Source: Chitinispirillales bacterium ANBcel5
Lineage (GTDB): Bacteria; Fibrobacterota; Chitinivibrionia; Chitinivibrionales; Chitinispirillaceae
NCBI GenBank assembly: GCA_029688955.1
Contig: JARUKZ010000017.1
Location: forward strand, 34,406-98,405
Length of the DNA stretch: 64,000 bases
Reading direction: 5' to 3'
Position 1 is the stretch's first letter, and each line of letters opens with the position of its first letter. Made by a program: the position numbers and the translations under genes. Below are positions 1 to 8,734 of the stretch, one piece after another. The notes under the pieces are model-generated. The model had not been told where the DNA came from. It worked only from the letters and a program-made list of their open reading frames with translations, and searched no databases.

Positions 1-67
1 CTATAATCAAATATATAAAAAAAGGATTGAAATAAATCTTGATTATATATATAATCTTAATTAAAGA

Positions 68-116
68 GTATTACTGGTAATACAAAATTTGAAATGCTTT
101 TAGCATTTGAAAATTT
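68..116. promoter_or_regulatory. Inverted repeats upstream of the first gene
   Basis: Two inverted repeats lie side by side. A perfect 7-bp repeat (GTATTAC / GTAATAC, 2-bp spacer) spans 68-83. A 7-bp hairpin (AAATGCT / AGCATTT, TTT loop) spans 92-108 and is flanked by further imperfect AT pairing. The DNA upstream is very AT-rich. The first could be an operator and the second a leader or terminator hairpin. No function can be assigned from sequence alone. Confidence 0.35.
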
Positions 117-166
117 CAAAGAGAGAGAAAGTTTATTTCCCATCACCCTTAATGTATGGAGGTGCT

Positions 167-2719
167 ATGTATACTCGTAACTTGCTAAATGCAGTATTTG
201 TTGTTGTTCTGGCAGTCTTTTCTGTACATGGTTCTATATCGGTAAGAGTGTATTCAAGAGAGGATGCGCTGCATGAGAATAATGTTTCACGACCACGAAT
301 CTATATCGAAAATAGTGGCACTGAACCAATAGCTGATTTCTATTATTATTACTTTTTTAAGCCTGAGGGGGGAGTGCCGGTTTTTCAAGAATACTATGCT
401 CCTGATTGTATTATAACAATGCATGATACTATAAATGGAATATACTTTCTTAAATATGATTTTTCGGGACTGACTCTTGGGCCAGGTGAAATACATCCCA
501 ATACCGATGGTAATTCTGTTGGTTTGATGTACGATGATTGGGCAGAATGGAACAAAACAAACGATCCATCCAACACTAGAAGTGATTACTTCACACTTAA
601 TGGTGCGATTTCAGTTTTCCTTTCAGATGGGACTCAGATTTATGGTAACGGAATCGAAGATCCGGAAAACCCTCCGCAACCCCCTGTAATCAATCTAAGT
701 CAGGGAAATTACGCAGTGTATTCCAAAGAATTTACTGACATCAGGGATCGCTCAACTATACGGGGCGGACGGGTTGGTTCTGCTTTTTATACAGAAGCAG
801 GGGCTGGCACAGAGATTTTCGGAGGAATCTACTCCGGTGGCAACGTTTTTATCAGAGAGAGAGCTAACATTGAAGGAGATGTTGCTGCTGTACAAAGTAT
901 TAACAAACAAAATGGAGTAGTTGTGAGCGGTGAACAACGCCAGTATGCTCAAATCACTTTTCCCCCTATTCCCGAAATTGAGGTAGAGTACAGTGGCGCT
1001 GATGTGTCAGTTGGTCCGGGCGAAACAGCTACTTTAGATCCGGGGCAATACAGAACGATTCAAATATTCAGTAACGCGACTGTTACTCTCAGCTCAGGAA
1101 CCTATTCAGCAAAGAACTTCATTGTTGAGCCGGATGTAAATATAATAGTTGAGGTGGAGGATGAAGGTAAGGTTGAAATACACGTAAGTGATCAGATCAG
1201 TATTGGAGACAGGTTTGAGATGGCCTTAGATACTTCCCTCTCCCCCTACTATGTTTCATTTTTTAGCGGCCAGTCGGGGCAACTGAGAATAGGTACCGAT
1301 GCTTTGTTGTATGGAGACATAAAAGCTCCAAATGCAGATATCTATCTCTCATCCAGAACCACTCTTTACGGCTCAATAGCAGGAAAAAAAGTTGTCGTTG
1401 AGCCTGATGCAATCGTATGTACACCCCCTGTTTTGTTTGATTTTTATCACAACAGATGGGCACAGGCACCTTCTTTTGATCCTACAGTTTTTAGATATAA
1501 AACAGTGTTCCCCGAGAGTGAAACGTACATAATACCAAAAGTAGACTACTTACCAGGAGTAACTGTTACTGTAAATGGGGGTGAGCCGGGGTTGCCAATA
1601 GATTTGACTGGAGACACTACTGACATAGTGGTTAACCTTGAAAACGATGTTGGCTGTGGTAGTAGTCAGTACATACTTTCGGTTATTAGGTCACCTAATC
1701 ATCAATTGTTTGTAAATGTAAACTCTCCTGCGCCTGAAAGTGAACAGGATGGAGAAAGTTGGGAGACCGCGTTCGCGGACTTGCAGCCCGCTATCGATAA
1801 GGCTGTTACGGAAGGAAGGGAACTATGGGTTGCTATAGGTGTTTACAATCCAACCTACAGAACCGATCCCGATGATCCCAGATCTGCTACTTTCATGATG
1901 TATCCGGGGCTTAGAATAATAGCCAGTTTTCTTGGTACCGAAACCAGCTTGCCTCCAAGGGGGGATGCGTCTAACCCCACGGTGTTATCGGGTGATCTGG
2001 AAGGTAATGATGACCTTGTTTCTCAATGGCCGCCGGCTCCTGGTGACAGTATCTATTTAAATGATAATGCATACAATGTAGTCACAATGGAAGGGCCAAG
2101 CTATGGTAGCAAGGCAATACGAGTAGAACGAGTAGTGATTACGGGTGGAGTGGCGCAAGGGGGTGGTGAAAAAAGCACCGGAGCAGCCATAATGAGTAGA
2201 AACAGCACCCCTTCTATATATGATGTATATATAGAGCGCAACATCGCTGACTCCTCAGGGGGAGCTATTGCGTCAAGAGCCGGCTTTAGTCTACTTGAGA
2301 GAGGTGAAGTAAGATACAATATCGCAAAAAGTGGTCGGGGAGGGGCAGTATATTCTTTTGGCGCGACTTCACTTATAAAGGAAGTGAATTTTTCCTATAA
2401 CAGGGCGCTGGATTCATCAGAAACTGCCGGGGGAGGTGCTCTTGCCATCCATAATACGGATTTGACCATAGAAAATGTTAACTTTATAGCAAACCGGGCT
2501 TCAGGAAAAGGGGGGGTGGTCTATAGTGTGGAAAGTGATTTGTTTATGACCGGATCATCCTTTTTTGATAACAGGGCCGTAATCTTTGCTCAAGGAATAT
2601 GGCATGAAAACTCTACTGCTACACTGGAAAATTCACAAATATTCAGTGACAGGGAAAGGGAGATTTTTGGAGGTGGAGGTTTTGATATTAAAGATTGTGT
2701 AGATTTTTTTGGTCTTTGA
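167..2719 (+). CDS. Secreted multidomain beta-helix surface protein with CBM3-like module
   Basis: Probable exported surface or adhesive protein of 850 residues. I prefer the ATG at 167 over the in-frame ATG at 107 because GGAGGT precedes it and it begins a clear signal peptide (MYTRN then a hydrophobic core ending near VHG). Domains seen in order: a CBM3-like cellulose-binding-type beta-sandwich (about residues 25-185, aromatic-rich YYYYFF, later LGPGE and DYF); a beta-rich region resembling DUF7305/bactofilin-like repeats (about 190-420); a cadherin-like beta-sandwich (about 425-530); and a right-handed beta-helix with GGA(I/V/L) repeats like chlamydial Pmp proteins (about 535-850). There is no C-terminal membrane anchor or sorting motif that I recognise. 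It stands alone before purC and has its own terminator. The domain names are by-eye family resemblance; the cellulose-binding role is inference. Confidence 0.7.
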   Translation: MYTRNLLNAVFVVVLAVFSVHGSISVRVYSREDALHENNVSRPRIYIENSGTEPIADFYYYYFFKPEGGVPVFQEYYAPDCIITMHDTINGIYFLKYDFSGLTLGPGEIHPNTDGNSVGLMYDDWAEWNKTNDPSNTRSDYFTLNGAISVFLSDGTQIYGNGIEDPENPPQPPVINLSQGNYAVYSKEFTDIRDRSTIRGGRVGSAFYTEAGAGTEIFGGIYSGGNVFIRERANIEGDVAAVQSINKQNGVVVSGEQRQYAQITFPPIPEIEVEYSGADVSVGPGETATLDPGQYRTIQIFSNATVTLSSGTYSAKNFIVEPDVNIIVEVEDEGKVEIHVSDQISIGDRFEMALDTSLSPYYVSFFSGQSGQLRIGTDALLYGDIKAPNADIYLSSRTTLYGSIAGKKVVVEPDAIVCTPPVLFDFYHNRWAQAPSFDPTVFRYKTVFPESETYIIPKVDYLPGVTVTVNGGEPGLPIDLTGDTTDIVVNLENDVGCGSSQYILSVIRSPNHQLFVNVNSPAPESEQDGESWETAFADLQPAIDKAVTEGRELWVAIGVYNPTYRTDPDDPRSATFMMYPGLRIIASFLGTETSLPPRGDASNPTVLSGDLEGNDDLVSQWPPAPGDSIYLNDNAYNVVTMEGPSYGSKAIRVERVVITGGVAQGGGEKSTGAAIMSRNSTPSIYDVYIERNIADSSGGAIASRAGFSLLERGEVRYNIAKSGRGGAVYSFGATSLIKEVNFSYNRALDSSETAGGGALAIHNTDLTIENVNFIANRASGKGGVVYSVESDLFMTGSSFFDNRAVIFAQGIWHENSTATLENSQIFSDREREIFGGGGFDIKDCVDFFGL

Positions 2720-2731
2720 AACGATGGTGAG

Positions 2732-2766
2732 CGTAACTGGTTTAATCATAAATCAGTTACGTTTTT
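2732..2766 (+). terminator. Rho-independent terminator after the beta-helix gene
   Basis: Near-perfect 13-bp stem (2732-2744 with 2749-2761, one G-T pair), an ATCA loop and an immediate TTTTT tract. It begins 13 bases after the stop codon of the upstream gene. Confidence 0.85.
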
Positions 2767-2875
2767 ATTGGTGAGATACAAATATAGAAAAAAACGGAAA
2801 AATATATTTTAGATGTAATTTTTTTTGTATTTTCTTTCTCTTAAATCTCTCACTTTTCCAAAAGAGGCCTGGTTT

Positions 2876-3562
2876 ATGGCAAAACTTGTTTATAAAGGTA
2901 AAACAAAGGATGTGTACGCACTTGAAGATGGAAATTACCTACTTGAATTCAAGGATGATGTTACAGGTGAGGATGGCGTATTTGATCCTGGTGCAAACTC
3001 TGTAGGGCTTACCATAGAAGGAGTAGGTAAAGCCGGCCTTAAACTCACAAAACAATTCTTTGAGGTGCTGCGGGATAAAGGAATTCCAACCCATTATATA
3101 GATGCAGATATCCAAAACGCTACTATGAAAGTTAAACCAGCCACAGTGTTTGGACAAGGCCTGGAAGTAATTTGTCGTTACAGAGCTGTTGGAAGTTTTC
3201 TGCGTCGGTACGGAGATTATGTAAAAGAGGGCGAGCCACTTGATGCATTTGTTGAAGTTACCCTCAAAGATGATCAGAGAAATGACCCTGTTATAAGTAG
3301 TGATGCACTGGAGATGCTTGGTATCCTTTCTAAAGACGAGTACAAAAGACTCAAAGAACTCACGATCGCAATTTCAGGTATCATAAAATCAGAGCTGGAA
3401 AAGAAAAGCATTGAGCTTTATGACATCAAACTTGAATTTGGGAGAGTGCAACCGGATAACCAAATCGTTCTTATCGATGAGATTTCAGGTGGTAACATGA
3501 GAGCCTATAAAGATGGAAAGTATATAGAGCCGCTTACTCTTGAAAAATTAGTTACTGGGTAA
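2876..3562 (+). CDS. purC: Phosphoribosylaminoimidazole-succinocarboxamide synthase (SAICAR synthetase)
   Basis: Cytosolic enzyme of de novo purine synthesis that joins CAIR and aspartate with ATP to give SAICAR. The 228-residue product is the usual bacterial length. Family marks include the N-terminal KLVYKGKTKDVY nucleotide-binding strand, the central GLEVICRYRAVGSFLRRYG segment with substrate-binding Arg residues, and the KLEFGR...DEISGGNMR block (SAICAR signature 2 region). A longer reading from 2825 is open, but the ATG at 2876 has AGAGG eight bases upstream and gives the canonical MAKLVYKGKT start. It is monocistronic here, closed in by terminators on both sides; no other pur genes are near. 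Confidence 0.95.
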   Translation: MAKLVYKGKTKDVYALEDGNYLLEFKDDVTGEDGVFDPGANSVGLTIEGVGKAGLKLTKQFFEVLRDKGIPTHYIDADIQNATMKVKPATVFGQGLEVICRYRAVGSFLRRYGDYVKEGEPLDAFVEVTLKDDQRNDPVISSDALEMLGILSKDEYKRLKELTIAISGIIKSELEKKSIELYDIKLEFGRVQPDNQIVLIDEISGGNMRAYKDGKYIEPLTLEKLVTG

Positions 3563-3581
3563 TACACCAAAACAGGATTTT

Positions 3582-3612
3582 AACTCTGTGAAATTATTGA
3601 TTTCACAGAGTT
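3582..3612 (+). terminator. Strong hairpin after purC
   Basis: Perfect 13-bp stem AACTCTGTGAAAT / ATTTCACAGAGTT with a 5-base loop (3595-3599), 20 bases after the purC stop. No T-tract follows directly, so it could be a terminator working with the next hairpin or an mRNA-stabilising element. Confidence 0.6.
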
Positions 3613-3634
3613 GTACCCCTCCCTAAGATTAGCA

Positions 3635-3653
3635 AAAAACTGAGTGAGTTTTT
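3635..3653 (+). terminator. Second hairpin with T-run after purC
   Basis: AAAAACT / AGTTTTT inverted repeat with a 5-base loop (GAGTG); the right arm itself supplies the T-run. A plausible backup terminator before the transposase gene. Confidence 0.45.
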
Positions 3654-3783
3654 GGTCCTATAAGATAATCAGAATGTAGCGTTGCCCGCGGAATAAACAG
3701 AAATATTCATTCATATATAATGAAGAAAATGGCCGAATTTTTGCTTCCACTTACGGGTGCACCACTAATGGAGAACGTTTGTT

Positions 3784-4788
3784 ATGGGAAGCAAATCAGT
3801 TTTAACGGTACCAGGAGCAGTATACCAGGTTTTTGCTCATGGCATTCCAGAAAACGGCATTTTCAGAAACGATAATCTTAAAGCATATTTTCTGAAAAAA
3901 CTTTCAGAATTGTTGAAAAATTATAGTTATCGATGTTTGGGCTGGTCTGTTTTGGATGATCATTTTCACCTCATAGTAAAAACTAGTATCCTTCCAATCT
4001 CTTCATTTATGAACAAACTTAACACAAGTTTTGCTTTGCGCTACAATCATGTACATAAAAGGGAGGGACATGTTTTTAGTAGCCGTTTTAATGGGATAAT
4101 AGTACAGGAGGAACTTTTTATTAAAGATCTGGTCCGATGGGTTCACTTAAACCCTGTACGCAGGGGGGCTTGTTCGTTAAACAGTTTAAAGTCTTACAGA
4201 TGGAGTGGGCATAGAGAAATTGTGAAGGATGAGCAAGGAATTATAGATTGTGATGCACTTTTAAGAAATTTTTCCGGGGTTAAACCTGTAAATTCTTACA
4301 GGAAATTTGTCCTTTCTGCACCTCAAAACTATAGAGATGTTTTTCTCATTAGGTGCGTAAGAGAAGCAAACCAAGGCTGGTATAGTTTCACAAAAGCTGA
4401 AAGTTGGGTTGTTGGGGACCCAAAATTTACAACTATGGTGTTTAGCTGCGATATTACCGGAAGTAGAAATGTAGCTCGATATATAAAAGAGAATGTGAGC
4501 TTGGAGAAATTAAAGAATAACATAGTTTCTTTAATGAAAGTGAAAAACAGCGATTTCTTTAAACCAAAACGTTCCAATGTTTCTAAACTTGCACAGGAAG
4601 TGCTTGCGTTTGTTGCGCTATACAGATTTGGTTTCAAAAGAAAAGATATTGCTACTTACCTTGGGGTATCTAACGCAACGGTATCTAAGCTCATAAAGCA
4701 GGGTCATGCTTTTTGTGAAGGTAGCGCCGCTATACACACTCTGTTTAAAGAGATAGAAGAAATGGCTTTGATGAAGAATGAAATGTAG
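3784..4788 (+). CDS. REP-associated (RAYT / IS200-like) Y1 transposase-family protein
   Basis: Single-strand DNA nuclease of the Y1 HUH superfamily, related to IS200/IS605 TnpA and the RAYT proteins that process palindromic repeats. The N-terminal domain (about residues 7-150) carries the HUH motif His60-Phe-His62 within DDHFHLIVK and the RAYT block ending WVHLNPVRRG. In that block, the position where relatives commonly have Tyr (YIxxNPV) is Trp119, so catalytic activity is uncertain. The C-terminal part (about 260-310) reads as a helix-turn-helix (LAQEVL...KDIATYLGVSNATVSKLIKQG). GGAGA lies nine bases before the ATG. No inverted ends or target duplication are visible, which suits a domesticated single-copy RAYT rather than a complete insertion sequence. 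Confidence 0.85.
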   Translation: MGSKSVLTVPGAVYQVFAHGIPENGIFRNDNLKAYFLKKLSELLKNYSYRCLGWSVLDDHFHLIVKTSILPISSFMNKLNTSFALRYNHVHKREGHVFSSRFNGIIVQEELFIKDLVRWVHLNPVRRGACSLNSLKSYRWSGHREIVKDEQGIIDCDALLRNFSGVKPVNSYRKFVLSAPQNYRDVFLIRCVREANQGWYSFTKAESWVVGDPKFTTMVFSCDITGSRNVARYIKENVSLEKLKNNIVSLMKVKNSDFFKPKRSNVSKLAQEVLAFVALYRFGFKRKDIATYLGVSNATVSKLIKQGHAFCEGSAAIHTLFKEIEEMALMKNEM

Positions 4789-4807
4789 TGAAGGGTGGAT
4801 GTAGAAG

Positions 4808-5812
4808 GTGGGGGAGTTACAAACTACTCTATTTAAGACCTTTGGCCTGATTCTTTTTAGCTTAGGGGCAGCAAGCTCTTCTCAATTCTGCATCGATAAG
4901 TTACGCGCCCACCTTCCTTCACCTAAAGAGCAAATTTGTGCTGAAAATGGCGCCTTTTATGCCTATATCAGTAAATACGACCTTCCCTCAAACAACATTT
5001 GCCACACACTCTCTACCTTTGAATCAGATTCTTTTGTTTGTGCAGCTCAGGTTTTTAAGGTCAAAAAGGCGCAAGGTACAGTTATTCTCGTACACGGATA
5101 CTATGACCATGTGGGAATGCTTACTCATCTTATTGAAAAAGCGTTGTCTTCGGGGTTTAATGTGGTGGCTTTCGATCTTCCCGGCCATGGGCTCTCAACG
5201 GGAAAGAGAGCTTCAATCGAATCGTTCGATCATTATACAAACGCATTTAAGAGTGCAGTAGCCATTGCTGCTGATGAGCTCCCCGGGCCCTATTTTGCCG
5301 CCGGACATTCAACTGGTGGTGCAGTAATCATAAGTTACCTTACTACTTACGATGACTCTAAAATTGAAACGGCTGTGCTCCTGGCTCCTCTAATACGCAG
5401 TTCCCATTTCCGGGTCGCAAAAATTGCTCACTTCATTACAAGCCCCTTTAAAAGTAAGCTCCCCCGATGGTTCAGAAACTCCTCTTCAGATACACTTTTT
5501 CTCAGAAAACAACAGAATGATCCATTGCAGCATCAGTATTTTCCCATGCAATGGGCCACCGCTTATTATGAGTGGGAGAGAAATATACAAAATATGAAAA
5601 CGGTAAGTGTTCCGATAACTATCGTTCAGGGTGATGAAGATAATGTAGTAAATTGGAGGTATAATATACCTTTTCTTGAGAAAAGGTTAGAAAAATGCAC
5701 GACCAAAGTGGTCGAGGGCGCGAAGCATCAGTTATTTAATGAATCCAAAACGATTAGAAGAGAAGTTTTAGACTACTTTATAGATGCTTTAAAGAGGGGG
5801 GTAGAAAAGTAG
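4808..5812 (+). CDS. Alpha/beta hydrolase, monoacylglycerol lipase / lysophospholipase type
   Basis: Likely serine esterase or lipase acting on acylglycerols or lysophospholipids. The fold marks are all present: oxyanion-region strand TVILVHGYYDH (about residue 91), FDLPGHGLS, nucleophile elbow G-H-Ser168-T-G-G, acidic residue in VQGDEDNVV and the catalytic His in VEGAKHQLF near the C-terminus. The 334-residue frame starts at a GTG nineteen bases after the transposase stop; no ATG fits better. The first ~25 residues are hydrophobic but lack a basic n-region, so export is doubtful. It may be co-transcribed with the transposase. The substrate cannot be told from sequence. Confidence 0.85.
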   Translation: MGELQTTLFKTFGLILFSLGAASSSQFCIDKLRAHLPSPKEQICAENGAFYAYISKYDLPSNNICHTLSTFESDSFVCAAQVFKVKKAQGTVILVHGYYDHVGMLTHLIEKALSSGFNVVAFDLPGHGLSTGKRASIESFDHYTNAFKSAVAIAADELPGPYFAAGHSTGGAVIISYLTTYDDSKIETAVLLAPLIRSSHFRVAKIAHFITSPFKSKLPRWFRNSSSDTLFLRKQQNDPLQHQYFPMQWATAYYEWERNIQNMKTVSVPITIVQGDEDNVVNWRYNIPFLEKRLEKCTTKVVEGAKHQLFNESKTIRREVLDYFIDALKRGVEK

Positions 5813-5816
5813 CTTC

Positions 5817-5860
5817 CCCGTTCCAAAGAACTTCTTGGTTTGAAACGGGAAAATTATTTT
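5817..5860. terminator. Terminator between convergent hydrolase and lepB genes
   Basis: Outer arms CCCGTT (5817-5822) and AACGGG (5844-5849) enclose an imperfect inner stem (CCAA / TTGG, GAA / TTC), followed by AAAATTATTTTT. It lies between two convergent genes and probably serves both strands. Confidence 0.6.
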
Positions 5861-5880
5861 TGGAGTTCCTTATTACTTGC

Positions 5881-7011
5881 TCAATTGTCGTCCTCAGGTA
5901 CATGGCCATGCTCTAAGGCGTGTGCCAATTCATTATCTGTGGTTTCAGTAGCAAAAGACTCCTGAGCCGTGAGATTATAGGACCTTATGAGCCTGCCAAG
6001 GCGATCCCAGCGTATCCATGGAAAGCCTGAATCAAGCGACATATAGAGAATAAAAGCTTTTGCTTTTATGTAGTTACGATTCACATACCCCCAGTATCGT
6101 GAGTCCATGGAGTTGTTACGGTTGTCACCGATCATAAAATAGTTATCAAACCTGACTTGGTATTCTTCTATCTCCTGGCCATCTATATAGACATGTTTTC
6201 GGAGTTCGATTTCTGCATCCGGATAGCGTTTTTGCACCCCACTTTCTACATGCTTTAAAACATTGTCCAGTTCAACCCAGTCATCAATTGTATTGAAATC
6301 AAAGGGAACCTGCTTGTTTTTTAACCTGTTAAAAACAGTAACTCTACCCGAAAGCAGGTCGTTAAGAGTTATAGTAGTATTAAAGGCGGGGAACCGGGCA
6401 TCGTTTGAAAATTCACCATCAAGGTATAAAGAAAAATCGATTGAAACATCCCTGCGTGGGTTTTCCTGTCTAACCAGGTGTTTAAAGAACAAAAACTCTC
6501 TTACCGGCATCAGTTGAGGTATTAAAACATCACCTTCAGCAGGTATCTCGAGCGGAGCAAAAAAGGAGATGCGTGGATCAAGAGTATTGCCGGTTATGTA
6601 TTTCCCATCGGGGGGAAGTTCAATTGGTATATCATCTACCAGTACAAGCTGGTTTCTTATTTCTACCGTAGAGCCCGGGCCTGCGATGTTGCGCTTAATG
6701 TAGTCTTTTCTTTCGGTTCCGGGATACTTAAATATTACAACATCACCCGGCTTGGGGTCTGCAAAGGCGGGAAATCGGGTAGTTATCCCCAGGTCCTGTG
6801 AAAAGGGGACAATAGGGGCACCATAGATAAACTTAAGGCCCAGAAGCATATCGCCAACCAGCAGACTGTCTTCCATTGAGCCGGTAGGGATTTTAAAGGC
6901 CTGGATCACATATATTATTGCGATAAGGGCCATAGCAAGTGCAGAGCCCATCTCTCTGAATAATCGTAAAATTCCGGCCTTCTCAGACCTGCGGGCTTGA
7001 TCTTTGGACAA
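5881..7011 (-). CDS. lepB: Signal peptidase I
   Basis: Membrane serine protease that removes signal peptides from Sec-exported proteins. One membrane segment (about residues 22-39) is followed by the nucleophile Ser45 in IPTGSMEDSL and the general base Lys106 in DYIKR; box E appears as GDNRNNSMDSRYWG. At 376 residues it is longer than the ~190-325 usual in other bacteria. The extra length is a large insertion of about 150 residues between the catalytic Lys region and box E, as seen in some Bacteroidetes and Fibrobacteres enzymes. It is transcribed against the neighbouring hydrolase. A 240-bp gap separates it from the phosphatase upstream, so it probably has its own promoter. Confidence 0.94.
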   Translation of the reverse strand: MSKDQARRSEKAGILRLFREMGSALAMALIAIIYVIQAFKIPTGSMEDSLLVGDMLLGLKFIYGAPIVPFSQDLGITTRFPAFADPKPGDVVIFKYPGTERKDYIKRNIAGPGSTVEIRNQLVLVDDIPIELPPDGKYITGNTLDPRISFFAPLEIPAEGDVLIPQLMPVREFLFFKHLVRQENPRRDVSIDFSLYLDGEFSNDARFPAFNTTITLNDLLSGRVTVFNRLKNKQVPFDFNTIDDWVELDNVLKHVESGVQKRYPDAEIELRKHVYIDGQEIEEYQVRFDNYFMIGDNRNNSMDSRYWGYVNRNYIKAKAFILYMSLDSGFPWIRWDRLGRLIRSYNLTAQESFATETTDNELAHALEHGHVPEDDN

Positions 7012-7251
7012 TGTGATTCCTCCGTCTTAAAATAACGTTGAGCATAATGTTGCAGCTGGAATAAAGGCATGCTTTTAAAAAAGCTATTTCGTTACTACTG
7101 AAAGAATATTTAAAATACGTTAATTCTTAATCTCCGGTCCACCTTTTAAGGGATGCTCTGTTTGGTTTTTTCAATTCTTAGGCCTTAATCGTTCGGGTAA
7201 TGTCGGTTTATTCCGATATATAGATGTAATACCCGGGGAGTGGATCTCTCT

Positions 7252-8016
7252 TTATGGATTATTGAGGACAGAAAGAATTTCGGAATGAAGATGTTTATTG
7301 GTGAAAAGAATTGAGCCGTTATGGATTGAATCATTACCTTTTATATCGGTATAATACCCTCCGGCTTCCCGTATGATGCAGGCTGCAGCTGCACAGTCCC
7401 ACGGTTTATCCAGAAGGTTAACACAGATATCAATTTTGCCGCTTGCGAGGCATACATAGCTGTAGGCATCCATAAAGCCGTACGTATAATCCCACCGCTT
7501 CATCAGCTCTAGCAATTTGGGCCCTATCGGTTGGTTTGCATTTTCCACATACCCTAAAACACTGCCCATAGCATTTTGGAGTTTTAAAGTGGGAGAAACC
7601 TTTATACTGTTATTGTTAATAAAAGCACCGCCGCCCTTTGTACCATAACACATACAGTCCATGGCAGGAAGATAAATTACCCCAAGAACAGGTTCATTGT
7701 CCTGTTCCAGTGCAATAAGGACGCTATAAGTTGGAATCCTACGGATAAAGGGGCGAGTTCCATCAAGAGGGTCAACTATCCATCTTCTACCATTATTTGT
7801 CGCAATTTCTTCGGTTTCTTCGCCCAAAAAACCATCCTCAGGATATTCATTCAGGATGATCTCTTTAATCGTTTGCTCACACTTTTGATCGATTTGCGTA
7901 ACTGGTGAGCAGTCGCTTTTTCGCTCTATAGAGAGTGCTGTTCCCAATCCTTTTTTTTGAATTGCACCCGCTTTTTGAGCTGCTAAAAGTGCGGTCGACA
8001 GTTCTTTTTTTAACAT
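7252..8016 (-). CDS. Inositol-monophosphatase-family phosphatase, probably HisN-type histidinol-phosphatase
   Basis: Mg-dependent, Li-sensitive family phosphatase. Metal-site motifs are visible: GEETEE (about residue 65), WIVDPLDGT (about 79-87) and the C-terminal WDCAAAACIIREAGG. The stretch after the DPLDGT motif (RPFIRRIPTYSVLIAL) matches the pattern typical of histidinol-phosphatases of the inositol-monophosphatase fold (HisN) better than SuhB or CysQ. The 254-residue length is normal. No his genes are nearby, so histidine biosynthesis is inferred from motif resemblance only; 3'-phosphoadenosine phosphatase (CysQ) is the main alternative. Confidence 0.8.
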   Translation of the reverse strand: MLKKELSTALLAAQKAGAIQKKGLGTALSIERKSDCSPVTQIDQKCEQTIKEIILNEYPEDGFLGEETEEIATNNGRRWIVDPLDGTRPFIRRIPTYSVLIALEQDNEPVLGVIYLPAMDCMCYGTKGGGAFINNNSIKVSPTLKLQNAMGSVLGYVENANQPIGPKLLELMKRWDYTYGFMDAYSYVCLASGKIDICVNLLDKPWDCAAAACIIREAGGYYTDIKGNDSIHNGSILFTNKHLHSEILSVLNNP

Positions 8017-8137
8017 GTAACTTCCTGAAAGTAGTTAGTTCTTAGATGTAGTTTCCGTTTGGATTTCAAGCCTATCGGTGTCTCTGCACCCCAGTGAGGC
8101 AGTAGCCCTTAATTTAGAAAACCGCACACATAGTTTT

Positions 8138-8368
8138 CTACTTATTCGTTTTAAGTAGTTTTTTCTTACGATTAAACAACTTTATGCCTACATGTTTTCT
8201 GCCCAGAATAAGCCCAATCAGTGCTCCGAAAACAGTTCCGGTGCCACGGTTAAAAGCAAATGCAACGATTTTGCCCAACAGTGATAGGATAAGTTTTAAA
8301 ACCGATGAGAACGTGCCTAAAACTTTTGAAAGTAGCCAAAACGGTAAGGATAAGATTTTGCAGATCAT
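8138..8368 (-). CDS. Small membrane protein of unknown function
   Basis: I do not recognise this 76-residue protein. The ATG at 8368 is preceded by GAGGAG (8378-8383) at good spacing, so the longer frame up to 8470 is probably 5' untranslated sequence. It has two hydrophobic stretches (about residues 2-36 and 38-58), the second with a glycine pattern (GTGTVFGALIGLILG) suggestive of helix packing. The tail is strongly basic (RKHVGIKLFNRKKK), predicting a cytosolic C-terminus. It could share a transcript with the downstream phosphatase gene about 120 bases away. Confidence 0.55.
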   Translation of the reverse strand: MICKILSLPFWLLSKVLGTFSSVLKLILSLLGKIVAFAFNRGTGTVFGALIGLILGRKHVGIKLFNRKKKLLKTNK

Positions 8369-8734
8369 TTTTTCACACTCCTCTTTTTTTACCTGAGTAG
8401 TTCTACGGTACCGATAAGTGAAAGGGACAATAGTTAAATATATAGTAATTCCTACGAAAATAGTATGCAAAACTTAATGAAAGTATGTTATAGCAGAGCC
8501 TGTGCCATAATTTTTTGGAAGGCATAGGGTGTTTTCACAACCCAAAACTCTTGGCAGGTTTTTTGACTGTTTCTAAAAGTAAATCGAAGGGGTGATGATG
8601 GGAAAAAATGATGGAAACTAACCCTAAAGGTTGTTGTAAGAGCTGGTATACTGAAAAAACGAATTGAAAAAAGACTGGGCAGAAGTGATTTTTTAGTCTG
8701 TTTTGAATAAAATTCTTAATTATAAGGAAAAGAT

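Noticed and set aside
2825..2875. Upstream extension of PurC
   Set aside because: The ATG at 2876 has a Shine-Dalgarno sequence and gives the family-typical N-terminus.
4329..4637. 102-codon frame antisense to the RAYT gene
   Set aside because: Shadow of the conserved transposase-family gene.
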